In this document: piece by piece, positions 46,443 through 55,362 of the stretch
Layout: each line of letters begins with the position of its first letter
How positions within the stretch are numbered: position 1 is the stretch's first letter
NCBI GenBank assembly: GCA_046582185.1
Contig: JAYGEX010000034.1
Coordinates: 1 to 64,000, forward strand
Source of the DNA: GCA-002726655 sp046582185
Lineage (GTDB): Bacteria; Pseudomonadota; Gammaproteobacteria; Pseudomonadales; Azotimanducaceae
Direction of reading: 5' to 3'
DNA: 64,000 bases
Position numbers and translations under genes: made by a program
The notes under the pieces: generated by a model
Database searches by the model: none
What the model was told of the DNA's origin: nothing
Seen by the model: only the letters and a program-made list of their open reading frames with translations

Positions 46443-46475
46443 TTTACATTGCGACCGTAAATGATAATAATTCGC
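46443..46475 (+). promoter_or_regulatory. feoAB promoter with overlapping Fur box
   Basis: tttaca (46443-46448) and aataat (46466-46471), separated by 17 bp, each match the sigma-70 consensus at five of six bases. The 19-mer gtaaatgataataattcgc at 46457-46475 matches the Fur consensus GATAATGATAATCATTATC at 14 positions and covers the -10. Fe-Fur binding would block transcription when iron is sufficient, as is known for feo operons. Confidence 0.75.
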
Positions 46476-46499
46476 AATTAGGAAATTTGAGTTAGACTG

Positions 46500-46730
46500 A
46501 TGACCCTCGCCGATGTTGCAGCGCTAAGTAGCTGCAGAATACTAGAAGCTGCCACTGAGCAGCTGGATATCCAAAGCCGCCTCTATGCGCTGGGCTTGTA
46601 TCCCGGTGTGGAAGTAAAGGTGCTTCGTTTTGCACCCATGGGTGATCCCATACAACTGAAGGTAGGCAATGCATTGTTGAGTATTCGTAAACAGGAGGCA
46701 CGGTATATTCGTGTTGAAGGCTGTGAGTAA
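46500..46730 (+). CDS. feoA: Ferrous iron transport protein A
   Basis: 76 residues with the SH3-like FeoA fold: SCRILEAATEQLDIQSRLYALGLYPGVEVKVLRFAPMGDPIQLKVGNALLSIRKQEARYIRV. The conserved LGLxPGxxVxVxxxAPxGDPI(x)xxxGxxLxIRxxEAxxI pattern is complete. FeoA is a small cytosolic partner of FeoB. The start lies 25 bp after the Fur box, and its end overlaps the feoB start region by 20 bp. Confidence 0.92.
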   Translation: MTLADVAALSSCRILEAATEQLDIQSRLYALGLYPGVEVKVLRFAPMGDPIQLKVGNALLSIRKQEARYIRVEGCE

Positions 46731-48873
46731 GGTCATCACCATTGCCCTGGTTGGCAATCCCAATTGTGGAAAGACGACGCTGTTTAATGACCTGACCGGT
46801 GCACATCAAAAGGTGGGTAATTGGCCGGGCGTTACGGTGGAACGAAAGTCCGGTACTTTTTCGCTTCGCCTTGAAAATGGCGACAGTCAGCAGGTAGAGC
46901 TTGTTGACCTGCCAGGCATTTATTCGCTCGAGCAAGAGTATCTGGGCATTGATGAGCAGATTGCCAGAGAATATCTTGACGAAGGCGATATTGATCTGAT
47001 GATCAACATCGTTGATGCAAGTAATTTGCAGCGTAACCTGATACTAACGCAGCAACTGCTGGAAACAGGTATACCCACTGTTGTGGCGTTGAATATGCTT
47101 GATGTTGCCCGACAGCAAGGCGTCGAAATCGATGCCCAGTCCCTATCATCTCGCTTGAACGTTCCGGTTGCACCTATCATTGCCTCACATGGAACCGGCA
47201 TCGCTTATCTGCGAGAGATTATCTCCAGGCCCCAGTCCGCGTCGAGTACGCAGCCTCTATCTGAAAATAGTCGCGATGGAAATACAGCAGAGACAGTCGG
47301 CGAAAAGCTGGTCAAACGTTACCACCGCGCTGAGCGGCTGACCGATGGTGTAGTGGTGATGACACCGGTTGCACATACTCCCACGGAGAGAATAGACCGC
47401 TGGGTGCTGAACAAGTGGCTCGGCATACCATTTTTCCTGGCCATGATGTACCTGATGTTTACCGTTGCGATTAACATGGGTGCAGTGTTTATCGACTTCT
47501 TTGACATCCTGTTTGGTGCGATTTTTGTCGAAGGTACGCGGGTAGTCCTGGACTCAATGTCAGTCCCTGTCTGGATTACCGTCTTGCTTAGTGACGGACT
47601 CGGCGGTGGTATCCAGCTGGTGGCAACGTTTATTCCTGTGATTGGTTTTCTGTTCCTGTGTTTATCTATCCTGGAAGATTCTGGTTATATGGCGCGCGCG
47701 GCATTTGTGGTTGATCGGCTGATGAGCAGCCTTGGGCTGCCAGGTAGCGCGTTTGTGCCGCTTATCGTCGGCTTTGGATGTAACGTGCCTTCTATTATGG
47801 CGGCCCGCAGTCTCGGTCGTGACAGTGATAGATTGCTGACCATCGCTATGGCACCCTTTATGTCATGCGGAGCAAGGTTGACTGTGTATGCCCTTTTTGC
47901 AGCTGCTTTTTTCCCGACTAATGGACAAAATGTCGTATTTTTCCTGTACCTTCTGGGCATCGCGATGGCCGTTGCTACCGGTTGGATATTCCGCAAGCAG
48001 ATATTTGATACGGAAGTAACACCGTCCTTTCAGGAGATGCCGGCATATCACATTCCTGTAGTGAGAAATATCCTGATCACGACCTGGTTCCGTTTGAAGA
48101 GTTTTGTATTTCGCGCCGGCAAGACCATTGTGCTCGTTGTTATCGGCTTGAGCTTTTTAAATTCCATTGATACGGAAGGCAATTTTGGCAATGAAGACAG
48201 TGAAGCTTCTGTACTCTCTGTTATTGGAAAAGGCCTTACGCCAATTTTTGCACCCCTCGGTTTAAAGGAAGAAAACTGGGCTGCCACTGTGGGTTTGATT
48301 ACCGGCCTGTTTGCCAAGGAAGCTGTGGTAGGAACGCTGGACGCGCTTTATAGCGGCCCGGCAAAGGATAGCGATGTGGAGCTTGATCTAATGGCCTCGA
48401 TTGGTGAGGCTTTCACTTCCATTGCCGATAACGGGGCAGATCTATTAGGCAGCCTGGGTGATCCGCTGGGCCTTAATATCGGCGATCTATCGGATTCTAC
48501 GGTCGCAGCAGAAGCTCAGGGCGTCAATACCAATACGCTTACCAATATGGCATCGCTCTTCGGTGGACAGTTTGAGGCGTTTTGTTATCTGGTATTTGTA
48601 TTGCTGTATTCACCATGTGTTGCGGTACTTGGTGCAATAACCAAAGAGGCGGGGCTGCGCTGGATGATTTTGGTCTTTAGCTGGACTGTAGGGCTCGGTT
48701 ATGTCACCGCAACGGTGATCTACCAGGTCGGCACCTTCATGGAACACCCGCTGTTCTCCGGCCTGTGGATAGCAGGAAGTGCAATCTCGTTTCTATTTGT
48801 TGTCAGAAGCCTGAAAGTCATTGGTCGAAAATCACTTCCGGACAACCTGATTCCCATTGTTCAGCTCAGCTGA
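46711..48873 (+). CDS. feoB: Ferrous iron transport protein B
   Basis: 720 residues from a GTG codon at 46711, with aggagg 13 bp upstream; GTG 46723 is an alternative. The N-terminal GTPase has GNPNCGKTTLFNDLTG (G1, residues 15-22), VELVDLPGIYSL (G3) and ALNMLDVA (G4). The membrane part has gate motifs FGCNVPSIMAARSL and MSCGARLTVYALFAAAFF, each with the conserved Cys, and the FAKEAVVGTL segment. Typical FeoB is 750-780 residues, so this one is slightly short. It imports Fe2+ across the inner membrane. No feoC follows; the 3' end overlaps a convergent MFS gene by about 40 bp. Confidence 0.93.
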   Translation: MLKAVSKVITIALVGNPNCGKTTLFNDLTGAHQKVGNWPGVTVERKSGTFSLRLENGDSQQVELVDLPGIYSLEQEYLGIDEQIAREYLDEGDIDLMINIVDASNLQRNLILTQQLLETGIPTVVALNMLDVARQQGVEIDAQSLSSRLNVPVAPIIASHGTGIAYLREIISRPQSASSTQPLSENSRDGNTAETVGEKLVKRYHRAERLTDGVVVMTPVAHTPTERIDRWVLNKWLGIPFFLAMMYLMFTVAINMGAVFIDFFDILFGAIFVEGTRVVLDSMSVPVWITVLLSDGLGGGIQLVATFIPVIGFLFLCLSILEDSGYMARAAFVVDRLMSSLGLPGSAFVPLIVGFGCNVPSIMAARSLGRDSDRLLTIAMAPFMSCGARLTVYALFAAAFFPTNGQNVVFFLYLLGIAMAVATGWIFRKQIFDTEVTPSFQEMPAYHIPVVRNILITTWFRLKSFVFRAGKTIVLVVIGLSFLNSIDTEGNFGNEDSEASVLSVIGKGLTPIFAPLGLKEENWAATVGLITGLFAKEAVVGTLDALYSGPAKDSDVELDLMASIGEAFTSIADNGADLLGSLGDPLGLNIGDLSDSTVAAEAQGVNTNTLTNMASLFGGQFEAFCYLVFVLLYSPCVAVLGAITKEAGLRWMILVFSWTVGLGYVTATVIYQVGTFMEHPLFSGLWIAGSAISFLFVVRSLKVIGRKSLPDNLIPIVQLS

Positions 48874-50130
48874 TGCCTTGGATGGATTGGGGATCCAGAG
48901 GATCATGAACGCAGAGACAAGATTGGCACTGGCGACAATTAGAATTGCCCCATCGTAGTTCCCAACTACATCATAGTAGTAGGAAGTGGCCAGTGGTGCG
49001 GCGGCGGTTAACAGGATCGTAAATGGTAGCGCTGCGCTGCGAACGGCACCGATGTATCGACGGCCAAAGTATGAGGCCCAAATTACTTCCTGAAGGGGAA
49101 TCATGCCGCCCCAGCCAAGCCCCAGCAGTGCAAACCCCAGGTACGTCCACAGTTGTGCATTTGATTGCACAGAAAAGACGATGATAAATAAGGAAATTGC
49201 CGTCAGGCCCGCACTTGTGGCGGCGAGAGGTTTCGCATCCAGGCCATCAATCAGCCAGCCCCATATTGGTTTAGACAGGAGTGCAGGTATAGAAGTTATT
49301 GTGATCATCATGGCTGCGGCGCTACGACTGTAGTTGGCGTCCGTCAGGAAGGGAATTGTTTGAATTAACATCACCTGGATGGTGATACTGAATAATCCGA
49401 AGGCGAGCACCAGCAGGTAAAAGGATGATGTCTTAAATGCTTCCAGCCGGGTGAGTGAGTTTTCATAATCAGCCATCGCCTTCGACGTCTTTCCCGCCAG
49501 GACGTCTTCGTCTGTTCTGCCGTCCGGGTGCAAACCGTAGTCTTCCGGCGTGCGGCGCATGACCAGCGCCGGAGGGATGGCAATGATAAGAGTCGAAATA
49601 CTGAGAAATTGCCAAGCGAACCGCCATCCTTCCGCATCTATGATGTAGGTGATTACTGGCACCAACAGCACACCGGCAAAAGAAACGCCCATCGCAGCAA
49701 AGGCGACGGCTCTGCCGCGGAAATCCACAAACCATTTCGCCAGGGTAACGTTAACCACGAGGTTTCCGATCAGTGCGGCGCCGACAGTTAAGATGACACC
49801 GTTGAGTACGATCCATTCCCACAAGGTTGTGAGATAGCTCGTGAGATATAACGCGACTGTCAGGATCAGTGTGCCAAATATCATAAATCGGCGTGCTCCG
49901 AGTCGGTCTACATGACTGCCGATGAAGAATCCCGTAAACGCCATAAACACCTGGCCCAGTGTCCTTGGGATCGTAAATTCGGCGCGAGACCAGCCTAATT
50001 CCTCTGTCATCGGGATCATAAAAGGCCCGATGATGTAGTTCTGAACGCCTGCGGAAACAAATTGAGCAACAAAGGCGGCGGCAATTAACCAGTAGCCATA
50101 GAATATTGTATCGTTTCTTATCCTTTGCAT
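48832..50130 (-). CDS. Major facilitator superfamily transporter (OFA/MCT-like)
   Basis: 432 residues with twelve hydrophobic segments. GSHVDRLGARRFMIFG is the MFS loop 2-3 motif. A long cytosolic loop at residues 190-225 (MRRTPEDYGLHPDGRTDEDV...), with the EDYGLxPDG element, is typical of the oxalate/formate antiporter and monocarboxylate porter-like branch. It probably carries organic acids. Its 3' end overlaps feoB convergently. Confidence 0.8.
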   Translation of the reverse strand: MQRIRNDTIFYGYWLIAAAFVAQFVSAGVQNYIIGPFMIPMTEELGWSRAEFTIPRTLGQVFMAFTGFFIGSHVDRLGARRFMIFGTLILTVALYLTSYLTTLWEWIVLNGVILTVGAALIGNLVVNVTLAKWFVDFRGRAVAFAAMGVSFAGVLLVPVITYIIDAEGWRFAWQFLSISTLIIAIPPALVMRRTPEDYGLHPDGRTDEDVLAGKTSKAMADYENSLTRLEAFKTSSFYLLVLAFGLFSITIQVMLIQTIPFLTDANYSRSAAAMMITITSIPALLSKPIWGWLIDGLDAKPLAATSAGLTAISLFIIVFSVQSNAQLWTYLGFALLGLGWGGMIPLQEVIWASYFGRRYIGAVRSAALPFTILLTAAAPLATSYYYDVVGNYDGAILIVASANLVSAFMILWIPNPSKASAELNNGNQVVRK

Positions 50131-50255
50131 GATGGTCTACTACTAAACTGCACTGGGAAGTGAATGCAGAATAATAGCAGCAATGCCATTTTTCTCAGGG
50201 AAATGTATGTCTATATTGATGGTGCAATTGACTTCACATCAGCGAATCAAAGTGT

Positions 50256-50275
50256 AAAAATGACGCTTCATTTTT
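50256..50275. promoter_or_regulatory. Inverted repeat just before the Cache-HAMP gene start
   Basis: aaaaatga-cgct-tcattttt is a perfect 8-bp inverted repeat with a 4-base loop, ending 13 bp before the GTG start. In RNA it would sit next to the ribosome site; in DNA it could be a repressor site. Confidence 0.5.
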
Positions 50276-50288
50276 ATTAGGTTCACGA

Positions 50289-51386
50289 GTGGACTATAGA
50301 ACCAAGATTTCCCTGGCATTAGTGTCAGTCTCGCTCATCAGCATGGCGTTACTGGGTACTTTCGCATTTAAAACATCTGCCGAATTGTTACAGCAAATCT
50401 CTGTTCGGCAACTGGATGCGCTTGCCGAGAGCAAGAAAAGAGACCTGCTCAAGGTCTATGAAAGCTGGCAGCAAAAGTTGCGCCTGGTACGTAGTCGGCC
50501 ACAGCTTCGGGATAGCCTGAAGGAGTATCTAATCAGCGGCGATCAGGATGCGCTGCACACGCTGACGCGTTTCGTGGAAGACGTAACTACCTCCGTCGAT
50601 GAAGTTGATCGAATCACTGTCTTTGATGTTAACGGCAAGGAAATTGCGTCATTTGGACGGGCTTCGTTAGGACTGGAGCACAAGATTCCGGAGGAAGATG
50701 TACATTACATTGGGTCATTCCCGAACAAGCCCAATGGGCTACGTATTGTCTTAACCACGGCGATTACAGTTGACCGACAGATCATAGGTGGATTGGAATT
50801 CACAGTAGACGCTGCCGATCTTTTTAATGTAACCAGTGACTACACAGGACTCGGCGAGTCTGGTGAGACTCTGGTTATAAAGTGGAAGGACGAAGATACC
50901 GCCATGGTGCTTAATCCCCTGCGCCACGATAAGAGCGGTAAATTTCGGGAGCAGGATCTATCCAGCATGACGGAAATTACCCGGGTAGCGGTGTCTGGAG
51001 AAGAAAAGATTCTCAGCAAAGACGTAAAAGACTATCGCGGCGTCAATGTCTGGGCCGCCTCAAGGTATCTTCAACCACTGGGTTGGGGTCTTATCGTCAA
51101 GGTGGATGCAGAGGAAGAAGAAAAACGCGTAGACATACTTGGCGAGGCCCTGTTTGATATTGCATTGGCATTATCGGCGTTTGCCATTATCGGTGGCACG
51201 ATTTTAGGATTTCACCTTGCCAAGCCCATCCATGAGCTTACGCTGGTGGTTGAAAAGATGCGCCACGGCAAAGACGTTCGAGTCAATACCAAGGGTGATG
51301 ATGAAATCGCCTATCTCGGCGAAGTCCTGAATGAATTGATGGATCATTTACACGCTGAAGAGAAAGACCAATCTACTGATGCTTGA
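50289..51386 (+). CDS. Cache-HAMP membrane sensor without output domain
   Basis: 365 residues from a GTG start. A transmembrane helix (ISLALVSVSLISMALLGTFAF, residues 6-26) is followed by a periplasmic domain of about 245 residues with Cache-like features (RITVFDVNGKEIASFG; LTTAITVDRQIIGGLEFTVDAADLF; WAASRYLQPLGWGLIVKVD). The second membrane helix is at about 280-300 (ALFDIALALSAFAIIGGTILGF), then a HAMP domain (LAKPIHELTLVVEKMRHGKDVRVNTKGDDEIAYLGEVLNELMDHL). It ends right after HAMP: no kinase, GGDEF, EAL or chemotaxis domain. The stop overlaps the antiporter start by 8 bp, so signalling may be by direct contact with that protein. Confidence 0.8.
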   Translation: MDYRTKISLALVSVSLISMALLGTFAFKTSAELLQQISVRQLDALAESKKRDLLKVYESWQQKLRLVRSRPQLRDSLKEYLISGDQDALHTLTRFVEDVTTSVDEVDRITVFDVNGKEIASFGRASLGLEHKIPEEDVHYIGSFPNKPNGLRIVLTTAITVDRQIIGGLEFTVDAADLFNVTSDYTGLGESGETLVIKWKDEDTAMVLNPLRHDKSGKFREQDLSSMTEITRVAVSGEEKILSKDVKDYRGVNVWAASRYLQPLGWGLIVKVDAEEEEKRVDILGEALFDIALALSAFAIIGGTILGFHLAKPIHELTLVVEKMRHGKDVRVNTKGDDEIAYLGEVLNELMDHLHAEEKDQSTDA

Positions 51387-52329
51387 ATTTATAGACTTTC
51401 TCAAGCTGTTTGGCGGGTTTGTCTATCTACTCATGGGCGGTGAATTACTGGTAAGAGGCGCACTTGGGCTGGCAAGGGAAACCAAAATCCCGCCGGTCGT
51501 TGTGGGCATGACCGTGGTTGCCATGGGCACATCTGCCCCGGAACTCCTGGTCTCTACCTTCTCAGCCTTGTCCGGATACCCTGGCATTGCCATTGGCAAT
51601 GTTGTCGGCAGCAATATCGCCAATGTACTTCTGGTTATTGGTGTTCCAGTTTTGATCTATCCTATCGCCACCAATCAGATTGGGCTGGCAAAACAGACAG
51701 GTCTTATGGTTGCCGTGTCATTCCTCTTGATTGTTCTGTGTCTGCTAGAACCCATTACATTCTGGGAAGGGGTGATGTTGGTTCTAATTCTTGTTTATTT
51801 CCTGGTTATGACGACGCGCGGCGCAGCAGTGATGCCTGGGCTTGATGACCCGGAAGAAGAGATGGATCAATCTGTTGGGCTGCCGTCTTATCCCAGTACC
51901 ATTACCTTGCTTATCGTATTGGGCGCTATTAGCTTGCCGCTGGGTGCGAACCTGATTGTCGAAGGTGGCGTTGGCCTTGCGACTAACTGGGGGGTCTCCG
52001 AGGCTGTAATTGGCTTGAGCTTAATTGCTATAGGGACGTCATTGCCAGAACTGAGCACAACCGTCGTCGCAGCACTTCACAAGAGTTCCGATGTCGCCAT
52101 TGGCAATGTGATCGGCAGTAACCTCTTTAACATCCTTGCCATTCTCGGTATCACTGCACTGTTGACTGACATCCCGGTTGATCCGCAATTTATTCGCTAC
52201 GATTTGTGGGTAATGTTTGGCGTGGCTATCGTCCTTTGGATTTACGTGTTGACCAAAAAGAGTATTGGCAAGTTCTCCGGCCTCGTTTTTCTGGCGGGAT
52301 ACTTCGGGTACCTATACTCTATTTATTAA
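51379..52329 (+). CDS. Calcium/sodium antiporter, CaCA family (YrbG-like)
   Basis: 316 residues, ten hydrophobic segments. The two alpha-repeats are GMTVVAMGTSAPELLVSTFSAL with GNVVGSNIANVLLV, and GLSLIAIGTSLPELSTTVVAAL with GNVIGSNLFNILAI, each carrying the ion-binding Glu and Asn/Ser residues. It exchanges Na+ or H+ for Ca2+ across the inner membrane. The ATG at 51379 lies inside the end of the Cache-HAMP gene (ctgATGCTTGA context), indicating coupled translation. Confidence 0.9.
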   Translation: MLEFIDFLKLFGGFVYLLMGGELLVRGALGLARETKIPPVVVGMTVVAMGTSAPELLVSTFSALSGYPGIAIGNVVGSNIANVLLVIGVPVLIYPIATNQIGLAKQTGLMVAVSFLLIVLCLLEPITFWEGVMLVLILVYFLVMTTRGAAVMPGLDDPEEEMDQSVGLPSYPSTITLLIVLGAISLPLGANLIVEGGVGLATNWGVSEAVIGLSLIAIGTSLPELSTTVVAALHKSSDVAIGNVIGSNLFNILAILGITALLTDIPVDPQFIRYDLWVMFGVAIVLWIYVLTKKSIGKFSGLVFLAGYFGYLYSIY

Positions 52330-52353
52330 GTCAACTATTAAGACGTAGTCATT

Positions 52354-53742
52354 ATGGTCGAATCAGAATCGGGTAACTCCAAACATCGCTTTACCAGTAC
52401 AGCGGCAATCTCCATTGTCGTTGCCAATATGATAGGTACTGGTGTATTCACCAGCCTCGGATTCCAACTGCTTGAGATCAGCTCGGTGTTTGTGCTGATG
52501 CTGCTCTGGCTTGTTGGTGGTATTGCAGCGCTCTGTGGTGCCTTGACCTATGCGGAACTTGGCGCCAACTTGCCGCGTTCCGGCGGTGAATATAATTTTC
52601 TGACGAGAATCTATCATCCTGCAGCTGGTTTTATTTCCGGCTGGATTTCAGCAACAGTTGGGTTTGCAGCACCCATCGCCCTGGCTGCAATGACCTTTGG
52701 CGCTTACCTGGCTGCATCAATCAATGGTGTCTCTGCGACGGTTTCGGCTTGCTGCCTGGTAATAGCGCTAACAATTACACACTGTTTCTCCAGAAAGGCC
52801 AGCGGCGGTGCACAAGTCGTATTGACCATTCTTAAATTGACATTGATTCTGGTGTTCTGCACGCTCGTTGCAATGCTCATCGATTCACCGCAACCAATCA
52901 CATTACTGCCGCAAGCAGATGATATGGATCTTGTCTTTGGCGGTGCATTTGCAGTCTCGCTTATCTATGTGAATTACGCTTATACGGGCTGGAACGCGGC
53001 GACCTACATCATCGATGAATTAGATGACCCCCAGAGAACTTTGCCGCGGGTTTTGTTCTTCGGTACTGCCCTGGTGTTAATTATCTATCTGGCACTTAAT
53101 TTCATCTTCCTCTATGCGGCACCCATGGAGGCGATGGCAGGGAAAATTGAGATTGGCGTTATTGTTGCTGAGCACGCGTTCGGGGAAACCGGCGGTATGA
53201 TCATGGGTATCATGCTGGCCATGTTGTTAATTTCGACGGTAAGCGCAATGGTAATTGCCGGGCCCAGAGTCCTGCTCGTCATTGGCCAAGACTTTTCGAT
53301 TTTCAGGTTCCTGTCGCGCACAAATAGCAATGGCATTCCCACTGTCGCGATCATCAGCATTTGTACCCTGTCTCTGATTTTTATCCTGAGTTCGACCTTT
53401 GAGTCAATTCTTGTCTTCTCCGGCTTTATCATGGGCGTGAATACGCTGTTTTCAGTGTTTGGCGTATTCGTCATACGATGGCGCAAGATGAATATTGAAG
53501 GGGCGTACAAGACCTTTGGTTATCCCCTGACGCCTATTATATATCTGGGCATCACGTTCTGGACGCTCGCCTACATCCTGATTGAACGCCCTGTAGAAGC
53601 ATGGGGCGCTCTAGGTGTAATTGCTGTTGGACTTCTACTGTTCTTTATCTCAAAGAAATTGGAATCTGTCGGCGATCAATCTGTCGATCAATCTGTCAAT
53701 CATGGGAAAGCAACTCCTTCGAAGGCGGAATTTTCTGATTGA
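52354..53742 (+). CDS. APC superfamily amino acid permease
   Basis: 462 residues, twelve hydrophobic segments. AISIVVANMIGTGVFTSLGFQL is TM1 with the GxG substrate-binding loop, and LPRSGGEYNFLTRIYHP is the conserved TM2-TM3 region. INYAYTGWNAATYIIDELDDPQRTLPR (here VNYAYTGWN...) is TM6 and the following loop. This is the layout of LAT/AdiC-type amino acid exchangers. It starts 24 bp after the antiporter stop. The hydrophilic C-terminal tail contains a duplicated DQSV element from a short tandem repeat. Confidence 0.85.
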   Translation: MVESESGNSKHRFTSTAAISIVVANMIGTGVFTSLGFQLLEISSVFVLMLLWLVGGIAALCGALTYAELGANLPRSGGEYNFLTRIYHPAAGFISGWISATVGFAAPIALAAMTFGAYLAASINGVSATVSACCLVIALTITHCFSRKASGGAQVVLTILKLTLILVFCTLVAMLIDSPQPITLLPQADDMDLVFGGAFAVSLIYVNYAYTGWNAATYIIDELDDPQRTLPRVLFFGTALVLIIYLALNFIFLYAAPMEAMAGKIEIGVIVAEHAFGETGGMIMGIMLAMLLISTVSAMVIAGPRVLLVIGQDFSIFRFLSRTNSNGIPTVAIISICTLSLIFILSSTFESILVFSGFIMGVNTLFSVFGVFVIRWRKMNIEGAYKTFGYPLTPIIYLGITFWTLAYILIERPVEAWGALGVIAVGLLLFFISKKLESVGDQSVDQSVNHGKATPSKAEFSD

Positions 53743-53769
53743 TAGGCCGACTTTGGAGAATCATTTATG

Positions 53770-54603
53770 TTAACCCAACTTTGGAAATCCGTGATCCCTA
53801 AAGCTAGCGCCTTCACCTAGCTTTTTTGCGCGATTCATCGGATGTACCTCGGGGCCTGATCCTATCTTTGCTATTCGCTCCATCGTATCTTTTGGTCGCC
53901 AGGCAACCGTAGCATCTTCACCGAAATATCGGAGCGATAGTGTATTGCGTGTTTTCCCGGCCATTGTTGGTGCGCCGCCGTGCAACATTGCAGGATGAAA
54001 TATCACGATGTCTCCGGGCTCTACAGCAAAAGACACAATCGGATAGTCGCGTCTAGCCTTCTCAATATCCGGGAGTCTGGGTAGATCGCCGGTGCCATAT
54101 AAAGGAATGGTGTCATCTTTAGGGTCAAACTTTGAGCCATCGTATAGAGTGCCGAGGTGTGAGCCCACAACAAATTCCAAAGACTCAAATTCATTCAGGG
54201 GTTCAAAGGGTATCCACACTACCGCCAGGTCGTTACCCTGGATTGGTAGATAAGGTAAATCCTGATGCCACGGTGTGCGCCTGGCGCTTTTCCCATCATC
54301 ACCGCCGGTCTTTTTGAATATCTGTTCGTACATAAACCAAATGTTTGGTTTGGCCCAGAGCCGAGCAACGAGCATGGGTATTTTCGTCTCAGTGTTCACT
54401 GCGGTATACGCATCAAAGCAATACGGGTTGGCAAGATCACCGTAGTATGAACCCGGAGTGCCAGGAATTAGTCGGCTGGCACCTTTGCCAGGGTTAGCCA
54501 GGGTCCATTCGAATGCGCCGCGAGCAATTTGGAGTTCGTGTGCGTTCAATGCCTGGGGAATATGGACGACCCCATCTTCGGCGAAGGTCTCTTGTAGGTT
54601 CAT
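53770..54603 (-). CDS. Phytanoyl-CoA dioxygenase (PhyH) family protein
   Basis: 277 residues. RRTPWHQDLPYLPIQGNDLAVVWIPFEPLN contains the HxD iron-binding pair, and GDIVIFHPAMLHGGAPTMAGKTRNTLSLRYFGED the distal His and the 2-oxoglutarate-binding Arg. This is a complete Fe(II)/2-oxoglutarate oxygenase of the PhyH type, hydroxylating a small organic or acyl substrate. Its ATG directly abuts the TAA of the broken FAD oxidoreductase gene upstream, so the two were one operon. Confidence 0.85.
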   Translation of the reverse strand: MNLQETFAEDGVVHIPQALNAHELQIARGAFEWTLANPGKGASRLIPGTPGSYYGDLANPYCFDAYTAVNTETKIPMLVARLWAKPNIWFMYEQIFKKTGGDDGKSARRTPWHQDLPYLPIQGNDLAVVWIPFEPLNEFESLEFVVGSHLGTLYDGSKFDPKDDTIPLYGTGDLPRLPDIEKARRDYPIVSFAVEPGDIVIFHPAMLHGGAPTMAGKTRNTLSLRYFGEDATVAWRPKDTMERIAKIGSGPEVHPMNRAKKLGEGASFRDHGFPKLG

Positions 54604-55362
54604 TTACAGTTCCTCGGGATTAGCGTTCAACGCCGCTGGTTCGAGCAATGTGGACAACGGCTTTCTCATACTGCTGATGTTCGCGAGCATTAGTTGTGCG
54701 TCGACATTCTCTTCCGCCAGCGCCACAACCTTCATCATTATCTCCACGGTCTCTTGTTCTTCCGTTGGGAAATCACCGCTTGTGACTTCCTGTGAAAAAT
54801 CCGCCAGTGCCGCAAATAGCCAGGGCGCTCGCGTTTGTTCGAAGGCTGCTGAAAAGTAATCTCTCTAGATGCCATCAATGACAACTCCGGTAACTCGATT
54901 GCCTTCAGTCATGACGTCGCGCACCATCGTGGAATAAGGTGTCGTGATATTGCTTACCTGTTCAACGCGCCGTCGCAGACAGTGCTCCAACAAAATCCGC
55001 GTTTGGATGCGAGTGCTGGGAAATGCTGGCAGCGGTTTAGAGGGTTCTGGCTGAAAACGCATTAGATTATAGGATTTCCCCTCGGGACCATATGCGTAGA
55101 AACCTGCAGGCCCCGGTGATATCGCACCGTGAGAATCCAGCTCGTCATCAAAACCGGGAAACAGACTGCACATGATTTCAAGACCGCCAGGCAATATCCC
55201 GTGAAAGTTATTTGCTTGCGGCGTACCGTGCCTGATTTCTGGCGTGTCAGGTATAGCGTCTCGATCGATTAATACAACTTCGTCAAAATAGTCCGACAAA
55301 ACCCGTGCCGTCACTAAACCACCCATGCCGCTGCCGATAACAATAGACCGAGGGTACTTCAT
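54604..55362 (-). pseudogene. FAD-dependent oxidoreductase with internal deletion
   Basis: From ATG 55362 (ribosome site aaggaag) the frame gives MKYPRSIVIGSGMGGLVTARVLSDYFDEVVLIDRD, an FAD-binding GxGxxG motif of the flavin monooxygenase/halogenase-like group, and continues to GVVIDGI. It hits TAG at 54865-54867 and then continues in the same frame with RDYFSAAFEQTRAPWLFAAL to a TAA at 54604. The tail resembles the normal C-terminus of the same family, while about 200 residues of the middle (second FAD motif and substrate domain) are missing. A deletion that left a stop at the joint is the simplest explanation. The product would be inactive. Confidence 0.65.

Noticed and set aside
50289..51386. 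Methyl-accepting chemotaxis or histidine kinase protein
   Set aside because: The protein ends right after the HAMP domain; no signalling, kinase or GGDEF domain is present in any frame before the antiporter gene.
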